A stretch of 64,000 bases of DNA from Desulforhopalus singaporensis (GTDB lineage Bacteria; Desulfobacterota; Desulfobulbia; Desulfobulbales; Desulfocapsaceae). The notes under the pieces are model-generated. The model saw only the letters and a list, made by a program, of their open reading frames with translations, searched no databases and was not told the DNA's origin. The stretch is from the NCBI RefSeq assembly GCF_900104445.1, contig NZ_FNJI01000013.1, positions 1 through 64,000 on the forward strand. The letters run 5' to 3'. Position 1 is the stretch's first letter. Each line of letters begins with the position of its first letter. Below, piece after piece: positions 26,006 to 33,992 of this stretch. Both the position numbers and the translations under genes were made by a program.

Positions 26006-26722
26006 TCAGGGCAGTCGGTCACTTCTGAAAATTATCGGCGAACCGAAGAAATGGGTCAATGACGTCGCTTGCAGACAGTTTTCCACAAGTGATGAAATCT
26101 TTTTGTTATTAAGCTTGCGGTGAATCACCATCGGCAGTAAAAATTCCGGCTTAAAAAGGGGGGCGCCAAATCCGTTACGCTCAAGCACCTGCGCCATCTG
26201 TCCTCTGGAAAAGAGCGTGTATGGCCTGGTATTACCTTCCATTTTCTTTTTCATTGCGAACAGGTGCTCGTAGAGGATGTTGACAGAGCGGCGATCGGGA
26301 TAATCGCATATTACGCACCTGTCTGCGACCCTGCAGAGTTCGGCCAGCAGCTCCTGCCACCTTTGTGCATGGGGAAGCAGCCTGAACGAGATGACAACGT
26401 CGAACGCATTGTCTTCATAGGGAAGATTGAGGCAGTCGCAGGTGAGGTAGGTGAAATTGCTCGAACCTATCCGTTGATCAAGACGCTTTCTGCATATGTC
26501 GTCGCTACCGGTTACGGTTACCTCGAATCCTTTTGCAACCAGCGGCTCAGCCAGTTGCGCATGTCCACCGCCAACATCGAGAATGCGGGCGCCGGAAAGG
26601 TCTTGGAGCAGGGCGAGGGTGATCGCCTCCTGCTTTTCCAGGAAATATTCGCCCGCCTGGCCGCTGAAGCGTTCAGCATAACCGGCTGAGGCGGTTTCTA
26701 TGTCAGCAGTTTCCAAAAACAT
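26006..26722 (-). CDS. SAM-dependent class I methyltransferase
   Basis: 238 residues. The SAM-binding motif I is ARILDVGGGHAQLAEPL (about 45-61), with NLPYEDNAFDVVISFRLLPH (about 100) as motif II/III, an arrangement typical of Methyltransf_11. It lies three bases downstream of the glpD-like gene and 47 bases upstream of the GT4, and is probably translationally coupled to the former. The acceptor is unknown; a sugar, polyprenyl or glycerol-lipid group would fit the neighbours. Confidence 0.85.
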   Translation of the reverse strand: MFLETADIETASAGYAERFSGQAGEYFLEKQEAITLALLQDLSGARILDVGGGHAQLAEPLVAKGFEVTVTGSDDICRKRLDQRIGSSNFTYLTCDCLNLPYEDNAFDVVISFRLLPHAQRWQELLAELCRVADRCVICDYPDRRSVNILYEHLFAMKKKMEGNTRPYTLFSRGQMAQVLERNGFGAPLFKPEFLLPMVIHRKLNNKKISSLVENCLQATSLTHFFGSPIIFRSDRLP

Positions 26723-26725
26723 TGT

Positions 26726-28426
26726 TCACACTTCTCTCTGTTGTTCTGTGGGTACGGCAAGCGGTGCGAAAACACGCCTGACCTTTGCAATTTGGTGCTG
26801 TCGCTCTTCTTCGTTCCAGCCCAGTTCCTCTCCCATATGAGCGGCCAGACGCTCCAGCACCTCCTGGGCCGGGCATTCAGCCGACCCTATGCCAGACCTT
26901 CGGAAAACCACGTCAGGCAGCTGCCGGGCCATTTCATTTCTGATAAAATGCAGTAATTCGGCCCTGAGCAGCTTCGGCTCGTCAACCAGCCAGAGAACCT
27001 CGTCCCGCAGCGGTCCGGAATCTTTTTGGTACTCACTGGCCAAAACACCAAGGATCTCCCGCCAGCCTTTTCCATAGTTGCTCTCGAGATGCTCTTTTAT
27101 GGCTGGGTATTTCGGGCCAAGCGCTGAAATCACGGGGTGGAAATCCGGCTGCACCACCCCTGTTTCCAGGGAGTTGCGGCCGTTGCGCCTGCCGAGAAAC
27201 TCCGGTCTGGAGATTATCTTTATCACTTTTTCCGCAATATCCGGGGCGGTGGTGTATTTGACACCTTTTATTGAAAGCAGGCCACTCACCCCCCCTGTTG
27301 CGCCATGATCTACAATCGTCGACGATTTGTCGAGCTGCACCGAATCGGATGCCGACTCGTCCGCTTCGGTCATCGGCAGCAGTCCGCCATGGTAGTAGCC
27401 GACATCAGCCATGGTGAGATCGCCCTTGGGGTATATCTTGTTGATATCGGCAAGAAGTTCCTCGATATCAACGCGGCTGATGGAATAGTGGTTAGGATCA
27501 CCATGAAACGGCTTGTAGCCTGTTCCTATCATTGTGAACCGGTCAAGCCACGGGACGAAGAAGAATAGTCGTTTTCCCCTTTTGATCAGGGCATCCCGGT
27601 CAGTATAGTCGGTATAGCCCTCCAGGCCGACGGCATATCCCTGAAACAAGCTGCGCTTGATGACAATATTCACCGCCGAGGCCAGAAGCTGCGAATCCGG
27701 TTTCCCGTTAGCCACTTCTGCCAGCCAGGGACCGGCAGCATTCACAACCATGCGGCATTTGACCAGTCGGGTCTTGCCGGCAGTGTCGTCCTCGATAACA
27801 ACGCCTGTGACCCTGCCGCCTTCCGTCTCAAGTTTCGTTGCCCTGGTATAGTTGACGGCCACAGCGCCGTATTGCACCGCTTCTTTAACGTACTCCAGGG
27901 TCAGCCTCTCGGTATTGCCGGCAACGGCGTCGTACCAGACCGCTCCGCCGGTAAGACCTTCCGTGTTTATTCCCGGTACGGTGTTGATGACTTCACGGGC
28001 TGAAATTGAAGAGGAGCAGGGCAGGCGGTTTTCCTTCTCCAACCCGCGATTGCGGTCGGCAGCAATGAGATCATACACGCCAAATGCCAGCCGCATGGTC
28101 TCTTTCCCCCGTATTCCATGACCGTAGGTGGGCATCATGCACTTGAGGGGGCGGACCAGGTGAGGGGCAAAAGCCATCATGGCCCGGCGGGACCTGATAG
28201 ACTGGCGCATTCGCGGGAAATCACCGTGCTGCAGATAGCGGATACCGCCGTGAATTATTTTAAGACTGTTGGCTGAGGTGGCACAGCCGAAGTCGCCCTT
28301 ATCCAGCAGCGCTACTGTATATCCTCTTGAAGACGCTTCAGACGCCAGGATGGCTCCGTGTATTCCGGCTCCGACAATTATCAGGTCAAAGATTTTATTC
28401 TCCAACTGTTTATACTCTTTCTGCAT
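26726..28426 (-). CDS. FAD-dependent glycerol-3-phosphate dehydrogenase/oxidase family protein
   Basis: 566 residues from the ATG at 28426 (a GTG at 28438 is a possible earlier start with a closer ribosome-binding site). Seen: FAD-binding DLIIVGAGIHGAILASEASSRGYTVALLDKGDFGCATSANSLK (as overlapping short motifs), the conserved IIHGGIRYLQHGD, MVVNAAGPW, and FFFVPWLDRFTMIGTGYKPFHGD, all typical of GlpA/GlpD, plus the C-terminal helical domain. The family oxidises sn-glycerol 3-phosphate to dihydroxyacetone phosphate at the membrane. Its place before a methyltransferase, a GT4 and an SDR is unusual for a catabolic enzyme and suggests a related alpha-glycerophosphate-like substrate in lipid or glycolipid synthesis. 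Confidence 0.85.
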   Translation of the reverse strand: MQKEYKQLENKIFDLIIVGAGIHGAILASEASSRGYTVALLDKGDFGCATSANSLKIIHGGIRYLQHGDFPRMRQSIRSRRAMMAFAPHLVRPLKCMMPTYGHGIRGKETMRLAFGVYDLIAADRNRGLEKENRLPCSSSISAREVINTVPGINTEGLTGGAVWYDAVAGNTERLTLEYVKEAVQYGAVAVNYTRATKLETEGGRVTGVVIEDDTAGKTRLVKCRMVVNAAGPWLAEVANGKPDSQLLASAVNIVIKRSLFQGYAVGLEGYTDYTDRDALIKRGKRLFFFVPWLDRFTMIGTGYKPFHGDPNHYSISRVDIEELLADINKIYPKGDLTMADVGYYHGGLLPMTEADESASDSVQLDKSSTIVDHGATGGVSGLLSIKGVKYTTAPDIAEKVIKIISRPEFLGRRNGRNSLETGVVQPDFHPVISALGPKYPAIKEHLESNYGKGWREILGVLASEYQKDSGPLRDEVLWLVDEPKLLRAELLHFIRNEMARQLPDVVFRRSGIGSAECPAQEVLERLAAHMGEELGWNEEERQHQIAKVRRVFAPLAVPTEQQREV

Positions 28427-28528
28427 ACAAATCACCACTTCCTCTGCATCACCTGTCAGGTCCGGTTGACGGTTCGCCGCCTGGCCGGTCCCTGTCCTGG
28501 TTTTCCAGCAGGCGGCTGTTTATTTTTC

Positions 28529-28990
28529 CTACATAAGCAGCCGTAAGAGCCACCAAAAAAACTGCAGGGTCATGAAAGCATAAATCCCTGCCGCCACATC
28601 ATCCATCATGATGCCTATCCCGCCATGGATATGGGTGTCAAACCAAGAGACGGGGAAGGGCTTGAAAATATCGAAGACGCGAAAAAGGGCAAACCCCGCC
28701 AGCCATGCCGCGGGATTATCCGGCGCCAGGGTGAGGGTAATAAACATCCCCAGGACTTCATCAATAACAATGCATCCGGCATCGGGGGTGTCGAGAATTT
28801 TCTCTGCTGAACCGCAAACGAAAAAGCCGACGATAAAGAGCGTGAGCAGGATGAGGCAGTAGCTGCCAAACTCAAGGTCCTTGATCAGAAGCCAGGGGAG
28901 CAAGGCGGCAAGAGATCCCCAGGTTCCCGGAGCCTTGGGAATTTTTCCAACATAAGCGCAGGTGGCGATAGCCATGATGAGCCGGTTCAT
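28529..28990 (-). CDS. pgpA: phosphatidylglycerophosphatase A
   Basis: Inner-membrane enzyme removing phosphate from phosphatidylglycerol phosphate, the last step of phosphatidylglycerol synthesis. 153 residues from ATG 28990, which overlaps the larC stop (ATGA). Signature VGKIPKAPGTWGSLAALL (about 14-31), CIVIDEVLGMFITLTL with the catalytic Asp-Glu (about 75) and FRVFDIFKPFPVSWFD with WFDTHIHGGIGIMMDDVAAG near the end; three to four membrane spans. An upstream extension into larC is rejected. It is the fourth gene of the def-fmt-larC-pgpA run. Confidence 0.92.
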   Translation of the reverse strand: MNRLIMAIATCAYVGKIPKAPGTWGSLAALLPWLLIKDLEFGSYCLILLTLFIVGFFVCGSAEKILDTPDAGCIVIDEVLGMFITLTLAPDNPAAWLAGFALFRVFDIFKPFPVSWFDTHIHGGIGIMMDDVAAGIYAFMTLQFFWWLLRLLM

Positions 28991-30174
28991 ATCAGTTTCA
29001 TCCCCTGCTGCTGGATTTCCAGATAGACCTCTTTTAACGGGATCTGTTGTTTTATAGCCAATTTTTTGCACTCCTCATATTCAGGGTAGATAACCACACC
29101 CCTTGAGGTCTCGACCTGTTTGGCGAGAATTTCTCCCCACCTTGTCGCCACCATGACTTTTTTCCTGGGCAGCGTCATGCGCTGTTCGGTGCGGAACCTC
29201 AGCCCAATGGCGGTGGTCTCGGTCAGAATGGTCTGTTTCAACCGGTGCGCATAAGCCGGTGCGGCGATAACCTGAAGGGTGAAGCCAGCCCGGCCTTTTT
29301 TCATTTGCAGGGGGCTGAGGGTGACATCAAGCGCCCCCCGGTCAAAAAGCAGTTCGGCCAGGTAGGGAAAGCCCTCTGGACTCCAGTCGTCGAGATTGGT
29401 CTCAATTATCTCGATATGCTGACTCTCCGCAACGTTTAGCTCCCTTCCGACCATGCATCTGAGCAGATTGGGCTGGCCGTTGTCCAGCACCGTGGTGCCG
29501 GCACCGTAGCCGGTTGCCGTAATTGTCATTGGCGGCAGCGGGCCGAACTGGTCGGCAAGAACGCTGACAAGGGCCGCCCCGGTGGGAGTGACGAGTTCCT
29601 GCCTGAGATCGACCCCATAACAGGGAATACCCCTGAGCAGTTCGCAAACCGCCGGAGCCGGCAGTGGGAGCAGGCCGTGGTCACACCGGGCAAAACCGCG
29701 GCCTGCAGGAAGGGGGGAACAGTGTACCCGGGATATCCCGAGCTTTGCCAGACAGGCGACCACCCCTACGATGTCGACTATGGTGTCGAGACCACCCACT
29801 TCATGGAAATGGACGCGGTCTGTGGCGATGTTGTGCACCTGCGCCTCCGCTTCCGCCAGAACCTTGAAAACCGCCCCGGCTTTAGTCACGATTTCTTCGC
29901 TGAGCCCGCTTCGTTCGAGGATTCCCAGAATCGATGGAAGGGTTCGCAGTTCCTGGCGCCTGGTGGCGTCGACCGTTATCCTGCAGGCCTGGATGGAATT
30001 TATCGTTACCCGCTGAATCGCAACGCTGAAGTCGGACAGGTGCAGTTTTGCCAGTTCGTCCCTGAGTTCCTCGTCACTGAGGCCGCAGTGCAGCAGGGCT
30101 CCGAGAAGCATATCGCCGCTTACCCCGGAAAAGCAATCCAGATAGCAGGTCTGGCCGTGTCCCGGGGCGTTCAT
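28987..30174 (-). CDS. larC: nickel-pincer cofactor biosynthesis protein LarC
   Basis: LarC inserts nickel into the pyridinium-dithiocarboxylate nucleotide made by LarB and LarE, completing the cofactor of lactate racemase and related enzymes. The 395 residues include the family start TCYLDCFSGVSGDMLLGALLHCG, the His-rich DRVHFHEVGGLDTIVDIVG (about 125), and the C-terminal ETNLDDWSPEGFPYLAELLFDRGALDVTLSPLQMKKGRAG region in short motifs. It is one continuous frame, unlike the frameshifted Lactobacillus larC1/C2. It overlaps fmt and pgpA by four bases each. No larB, larE or racemase is in the window. Confidence 0.92.
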   Translation of the reverse strand: MNAPGHGQTCYLDCFSGVSGDMLLGALLHCGLSDEELRDELAKLHLSDFSVAIQRVTINSIQACRITVDATRRQELRTLPSILGILERSGLSEEIVTKAGAVFKVLAEAEAQVHNIATDRVHFHEVGGLDTIVDIVGVVACLAKLGISRVHCSPLPAGRGFARCDHGLLPLPAPAVCELLRGIPCYGVDLRQELVTPTGAALVSVLADQFGPLPPMTITATGYGAGTTVLDNGQPNLLRCMVGRELNVAESQHIEIIETNLDDWSPEGFPYLAELLFDRGALDVTLSPLQMKKGRAGFTLQVIAAPAYAHRLKQTILTETTAIGLRFRTEQRMTLPRKKVMVATRWGEILAKQVETSRGVVIYPEYEECKKLAIKQQIPLKEVYLEIQQQGMKLI

Positions 30175-31139
30175 CTCCCCGTTTCCTCTGCTGCAGAGCC
30201 AAGGGTCATACCCGGTGTGAGACTGCATCCGCAGAGAAAGGCTTCAACACTCATCCGCTTCTTGCCTTCAGGCTGGATTTCCCTGATGCGCAGACTGTTG
30301 CTGCCGCAGGCGATTACCAGGCCGCTTTTGTCGGCCTGCAGCAGGGTTCCCGGTTCGCTGCCGCTGTCCTTATGGATTACTTCAGGGCGGAAAAGGCGCA
30401 GCCGTTTGGTGTTGAGAAAACAGAAGGCGGAGGGCCAGGGGTCAAGGCCCCGGATCAGACATTCGACTGTCTTGGCATCCTTGGTCCAGTCTATGAGGCC
30501 GTCGCTCTTTTTCAACATTGGCGCCAGGGTCGCACAGGTATCGTCCTGGGGGGTCGGCGTAATCGCCCCCTCCTTGAGCCCCCTGATCGACTTGAGCAGA
30601 ACCTTGCTTCCAAGTTCGGAGAGCTTGCCGAAAAGAGAGCCGGCGGTCTCTTCACTGTCCGGAGTAAGTTTTGCGGTAAGCAGCATATCTCCGGTGTCCA
30701 TTCCCTCGTTCATCTGGATGATCGTCACCCCGACTTCCTGTTCGCCGTTGATTACTGACCACTGGATGGGGGCTGCTCCCCGGTATTTGGGAAGCAGGGA
30801 ACCATGGACGTTGATGCAGCCCATAGGAGCAAGCTCCAGCAGGGACTTGGGGAGTATTCTGCCGTAGGCCGCGACCACGATGATGTCCGGCTGGTATGAC
30901 TGCAGCCCGTTACGGAACTCCTCTGTCTTGATTTTTGCCGGCTGCAGCACCGGAATGTCGGCTTCGAGTGCGACCTCCTTGACCGGCGGCGGACTGAGAT
31001 TTTTACCTCTCCCCTTTGCCTTGTCCGGCTGGGTGACGACAGCCACCACCTCGTCCGGACTATCAATCAGGGCTTTAAGAATTGCTGCCGCAAAATCGGG
31101 AGTTCCCATGAAAATAACGCGTAGCGGTTGCGTTGGCAT
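30171..31139 (-). CDS. fmt: methionyl-tRNA formyltransferase
   Basis: Formylates initiator Met-tRNA using 10-formyl-tetrahydrofolate. 322 residues: N-terminal RVIFMGTPDFAAAILKAL, the catalytic block GCINVHGSLLPKYRGAAPIQWSVINGE (Asn, His and downstream Asp in EGMDTGDML; cited as short motifs), and the C-terminal tRNA-binding OB-like domain. It starts eight bases after the def stop and overlaps larC. The def-fmt pairing is widespread and makes the assignment secure. Confidence 0.96.
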   Translation of the reverse strand: MPTQPLRVIFMGTPDFAAAILKALIDSPDEVVAVVTQPDKAKGRGKNLSPPPVKEVALEADIPVLQPAKIKTEEFRNGLQSYQPDIIVVAAYGRILPKSLLELAPMGCINVHGSLLPKYRGAAPIQWSVINGEQEVGVTIIQMNEGMDTGDMLLTAKLTPDSEETAGSLFGKLSELGSKVLLKSIRGLKEGAITPTPQDDTCATLAPMLKKSDGLIDWTKDAKTVECLIRGLDPWPSAFCFLNTKRLRLFRPEVIHKDSGSEPGTLLQADKSGLVIACGSNSLRIREIQPEGKKRMSVEAFLCGCSLTPGMTLGSAAEETGR

Positions 31140-31147
31140 TGTCGCTC

Positions 31148-31654
31148 CTATTTTTGTTTAAGCCATTTTTTTACTTTCTTCTTATAGAGATTTCGCTTCA
31201 GTGAACTGAGATGATCGATGAAAAGGATACCGTTGATGTGGTCGATTTCGTGCTGCAGCACAACGGCGAAACGATTTTCCGTCGTGAGACTCTGTTTTTT
31301 GCCTTCCAGGTCGTAGTAGTCGACGGTGATTTTTCTGAACCTGTTTACCTTGGCCGTCAGGTCCGGGACGCTCAGACATCCTTCCTCGTCGAGCTGGCTG
31401 CCTTCATGGTGGGTAATCTCGGGGTTGATCATGGCCTTGTATTCCCGGTCTTCCTGGTTTTTTGAGGTGTCGACCACGATCAGCTTCAGGGACTCTCCTA
31501 TCTGCGGAGCGGCAAGGCCGATGCCCGGTGCATCGTACATTGTATCCGCCATGTCGCTGACGAGTTTTTTTAATTTTTCGTCAAATGTGGTGATGGATTC
31601 GGTCTGTTTTCGTAGGACCGGTTCGGGGTATTGGTATATTTTCCTGACGCTCAT
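31148..31654 (-). CDS. def: peptide deformylase
   Basis: Fe2+ metalloprotease removing the N-formyl group from new proteins. 168 residues with all three motifs: GIGLAAPQIG (about residue 44), EEGCLSVP (about 90, metal Cys) and LQHEIDHINGILFIDH (about 134, HExxH). First gene of the minus-strand run def-fmt-larC-pgpA. The basic C-terminal tail (KRNLYKKKVKKWLKQK) is common in the family. Confidence 0.96.
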   Translation of the reverse strand: MSVRKIYQYPEPVLRKQTESITTFDEKLKKLVSDMADTMYDAPGIGLAAPQIGESLKLIVVDTSKNQEDREYKAMINPEITHHEGSQLDEEGCLSVPDLTAKVNRFRKITVDYYDLEGKKQSLTTENRFAVVLQHEIDHINGILFIDHLSSLKRNLYKKKVKKWLKQK

Positions 31655-32031
31655 TGTGTTGTTCTATTCGTTGCTGGCCATAAAAGCCAAATTATTATTT
31701 CGCCGAAAACGGGCAATGTACCATAACAACTGTTTTATTGCCACGTTAACAAAGGTAAGCACATATTATCCGGTTGTTAATACACCAAAGGGGTTCGACC
31801 CGTGGCAACGAGCTTTTAGCGGGGAATACGGGCGGGGGAATCGGCGCACGGTGCAGGGCTGGAAACAGCTTGACTAATTGACAAATCTGGTGTGTCATGT
31901 AGTGGTTCAGCTATCCTGTCATGAAAGTGGTACAGTTGGGGATCTGGCAGCAGGATCAGGCTGTTTTCCCCGTAACAATACAAGTAGCGGTCGACCGACG
32001 GGTCAACTCATATTCATTAAGAGTAACTGAG
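31655..32031. other. 377-bp divergent region between def and plsY
   Basis: No gene is believed here. An AT-rich block at 31690-31760 upstream of def holds TAATAAT-like sequence on the minus strand that could be the def promoter -10. A lone TTGACA at 31878-31883 points towards plsY but has no matching -10. The plsY frame is open back to 31921 without a ribosome-binding site. Confidence 0.5.
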
Positions 32032-32631
32032 ATGCATATTATTTTTCCCTTGGCGGCGTATCTGTTGGGATCGATTCCCTTTGGCCTTGTGATCGGCAGA
32101 ATGGCGGGTATCGATGTCCGAAAAGAGGGCAGCAGGAATATAGGGGCGACCAATGTTTCCAGGGTTCTGGGGAAAAAACTCGGATTTATTACCCTGGTGT
32201 GCGATTGCCTGAAGGGTTTTGTGCCCACCTATCTGGCTGCAGTGGTGCTGGCCGAGAGCGGTTCTTCTGAGCTGGTCACGGCGATGACGGGGCTGATGGC
32301 TGTGGTCGGTCACATGTTTCCTGTTTACCTGGGGTTTCGCGGAGGCAAGGGGGTTGCAACCGGACTGGGGGTTTTTTTATTTTTCTCTCCTGCTGCCATT
32401 GGCATCAGCCTGCTTATTTTTGTTGTCTTGGTGGCTGTTACCGGTTTTGTGTCGGTCGGTTCTCTTCTGGCTTCCGGCCTGATTCCGGTGTGGCTCTATC
32501 TGTTGGGAGCATCGAAGGTGACTGTGGGGGTGGCCGTTGTGATTGCTCTGCTCATCTGGCTCAAACATCACCAGAACATCGCGAGGCTGCTGAGGGGAGA
32601 GGAAAAGACCTGGAAGAAGAGCGCTGGTTGA
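32032..32631 (+). CDS. plsY: acyl-phosphate glycerol-3-phosphate acyltransferase
   Basis: Membrane enzyme that moves an acyl group from acyl-phosphate to the sn-1 position of glycerol 3-phosphate, the first step of phospholipid synthesis. 199 residues from ATG 32032 (a longer frame from 31921 is rejected). Family marks: AAYLLGSIPFGLVIG at the N-terminus, DVRKEGSRNIGATNVSRVLGKK (about 35), GHMFPVYLGFRGGKGVATGLGV (about 97) and LLIWLKHHQNIARLLRGEE (about 175). Five membrane spans. It stands alone, divergent from the def operon. Confidence 0.94.
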   Translation: MHIIFPLAAYLLGSIPFGLVIGRMAGIDVRKEGSRNIGATNVSRVLGKKLGFITLVCDCLKGFVPTYLAAVVLAESGSSELVTAMTGLMAVVGHMFPVYLGFRGGKGVATGLGVFLFFSPAAIGISLLIFVVLVAVTGFVSVGSLLASGLIPVWLYLLGASKVTVGVAVVIALLIWLKHHQNIARLLRGEEKTWKKSAG

Positions 32632-32805
32632 TGCGGGGATAACGATGAGGTGCCGCGCCAAAAGACGGAGCCCTGGTTCTTGATCAGGCGTTTTTTTGAT
32701 TTGGCTACGTGCGGTAATGTGTTGAAATTGAGGGGGAAATATTGTTTTTCTGGTTGCGTTTTCGGTTAAACGTTACACCAGGATTGAAGGCGGAGGAAAA
32801 CGGGT

Positions 32806-33909
32806 ATGTTTGGTGCGCGAATAGAAAACCTTAAAAGAAACATGGTAAAACAGGAGGTGGATGTCCTGGCGTTAAACGGTGGGCCGACCCTGTCCTATTT
32901 TACCGGACTCCATTTCCACCTCATGGAGAGGCCTGTTGTGCTGCTGTTGCCTGTGGACAACGATCCTGTCATTATCCTGCCGGAACTCGAACTGGCAAAA
33001 CTGGAAGATCTGCCGGTATTTGCGGATGTCTTCAGTTATGGGGAAAACCCGGATACCTGGTACGGGGTTGCAGCCGATGCGATGACCTCACTGGCGGGGA
33101 AAAAAAAGAAAATAGCGGTGGAACCCGTATGGCTTCGGTTTCTGGAGTACGAACTGCTCCGCCGGGGGTGTCCGGAGGCGGAGTTCATTGACGGATCAGG
33201 GCTTGTTGCCCGGTTGCGGAGCATCAAGGATGGTGGTGAGCTGGCCCATATGCGCAAGGCGGTGCGAATCGCCGAAGACGCCCTTGAGGCAACTCTTGGC
33301 AGCGTCAGGGAAGGTGTAAAGGAAGAGGAGGTTGCCTCGGAGCTTTTTCTCCAGCTGCTTCGTCACGGTTCGGAACCGGACCTGCCTTTTTCCCCCATAG
33401 TATCTTCGGGACCAAACGGCGCAAACCCGCACGCCAGGCCTTCTGAACGGAAGCTTTGCCGGGGTGATCTGCTGGTGATCGACTGGGGCGCCCGGTATAA
33501 CGGATATGTTTCCGATCTCACCAGAACGTTTGGCATCGGGGAGCTGGACAGCGAAACAGAGCAGGTGTACCAGCTGGTCAAGAGCGCCAACGAGGCCGGC
33601 CGTAACGCAGGTGGTCCCGGAGTTGCCTGTTCCGCGGTTGACCGTGGCGCCAGAAACGTTATAGAAACAGGAGGTTACGGAAGGTTTTTCAGCCACCGGA
33701 CGGGCCATGGGCTTGGGCTGGAATGTCACGAACCCCCCTTTATCCGCGGCGATAACATGGAGGTGCTGCGGCCCGGTATGACCTATACCGTCGAGCCCGG
33801 CATCTATCTTGCCGGCCGCAACGGCGTAAGGATCGAAGACGATGTGGTGGTCACCCAGTCCGGGGTGGAGTCGCTTTCGACAATGTCCAGGGAGCTTCGC
33901 TATCTCTAG
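32806..33909 (+). CDS. M24 family Xaa-Pro aminopeptidase
   Basis: 367 residues from ATG 32806 with GGAGGAAAA upstream. An N-terminal creatinase-like domain (about 1-135) precedes the pita-bread metallopeptidase domain, with metal ligands in VIDWGARYNGYVSDLTRTFG (two Asp), FFSHRTGHGLGLECHEPPF (His), TYTVEPGIYL (Glu) and GVRIEDDVVV (Glu), given as short motifs. Predicted cytoplasmic removal of N-terminal residues next to proline. Monocistronic, with a hairpin 20 bases after the stop. PepP- and PepQ-type activities cannot be told apart here. Confidence 0.9.
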   Translation: MFGARIENLKRNMVKQEVDVLALNGGPTLSYFTGLHFHLMERPVVLLLPVDNDPVIILPELELAKLEDLPVFADVFSYGENPDTWYGVAADAMTSLAGKKKKIAVEPVWLRFLEYELLRRGCPEAEFIDGSGLVARLRSIKDGGELAHMRKAVRIAEDALEATLGSVREGVKEEEVASELFLQLLRHGSEPDLPFSPIVSSGPNGANPHARPSERKLCRGDLLVIDWGARYNGYVSDLTRTFGIGELDSETEQVYQLVKSANEAGRNAGGPGVACSAVDRGARNVIETGGYGRFFSHRTGHGLGLECHEPPFIRGDNMEVLRPGMTYTVEPGIYLAGRNGVRIEDDVVVTQSGVESLSTMSRELRYL

Positions 33910-33928
33910 CCTGATGTTTCTATCCTCA

Positions 33929-33962
33929 GCCCCTGACAACCCAACGCCGGGTTGGTCAGGGC
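33929..33962. terminator. hairpin between convergent pepP-like and cyuA genes
   Basis: GCCCCTGAC-AACCC and GGGTTGGTCAGGGC pair with one bulge around AACGCC. No T-run follows, so termination is plausible but not certain. Confidence 0.55.
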
Positions 33963-33992
33963 GGCGAACTGTTGAGCTCAGCCGGCGTTGCC

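Noticed and set aside
28987-30174. Programmed frameshift in larC
   Set aside because: Here larC is a single uninterrupted frame; the Lactobacillus-type split is absent.
31780-31800. GGTTCGACC word that looks like a tRNA T-arm
   Set aside because: No acceptor stem, anticodon arm or 3' partner around it.
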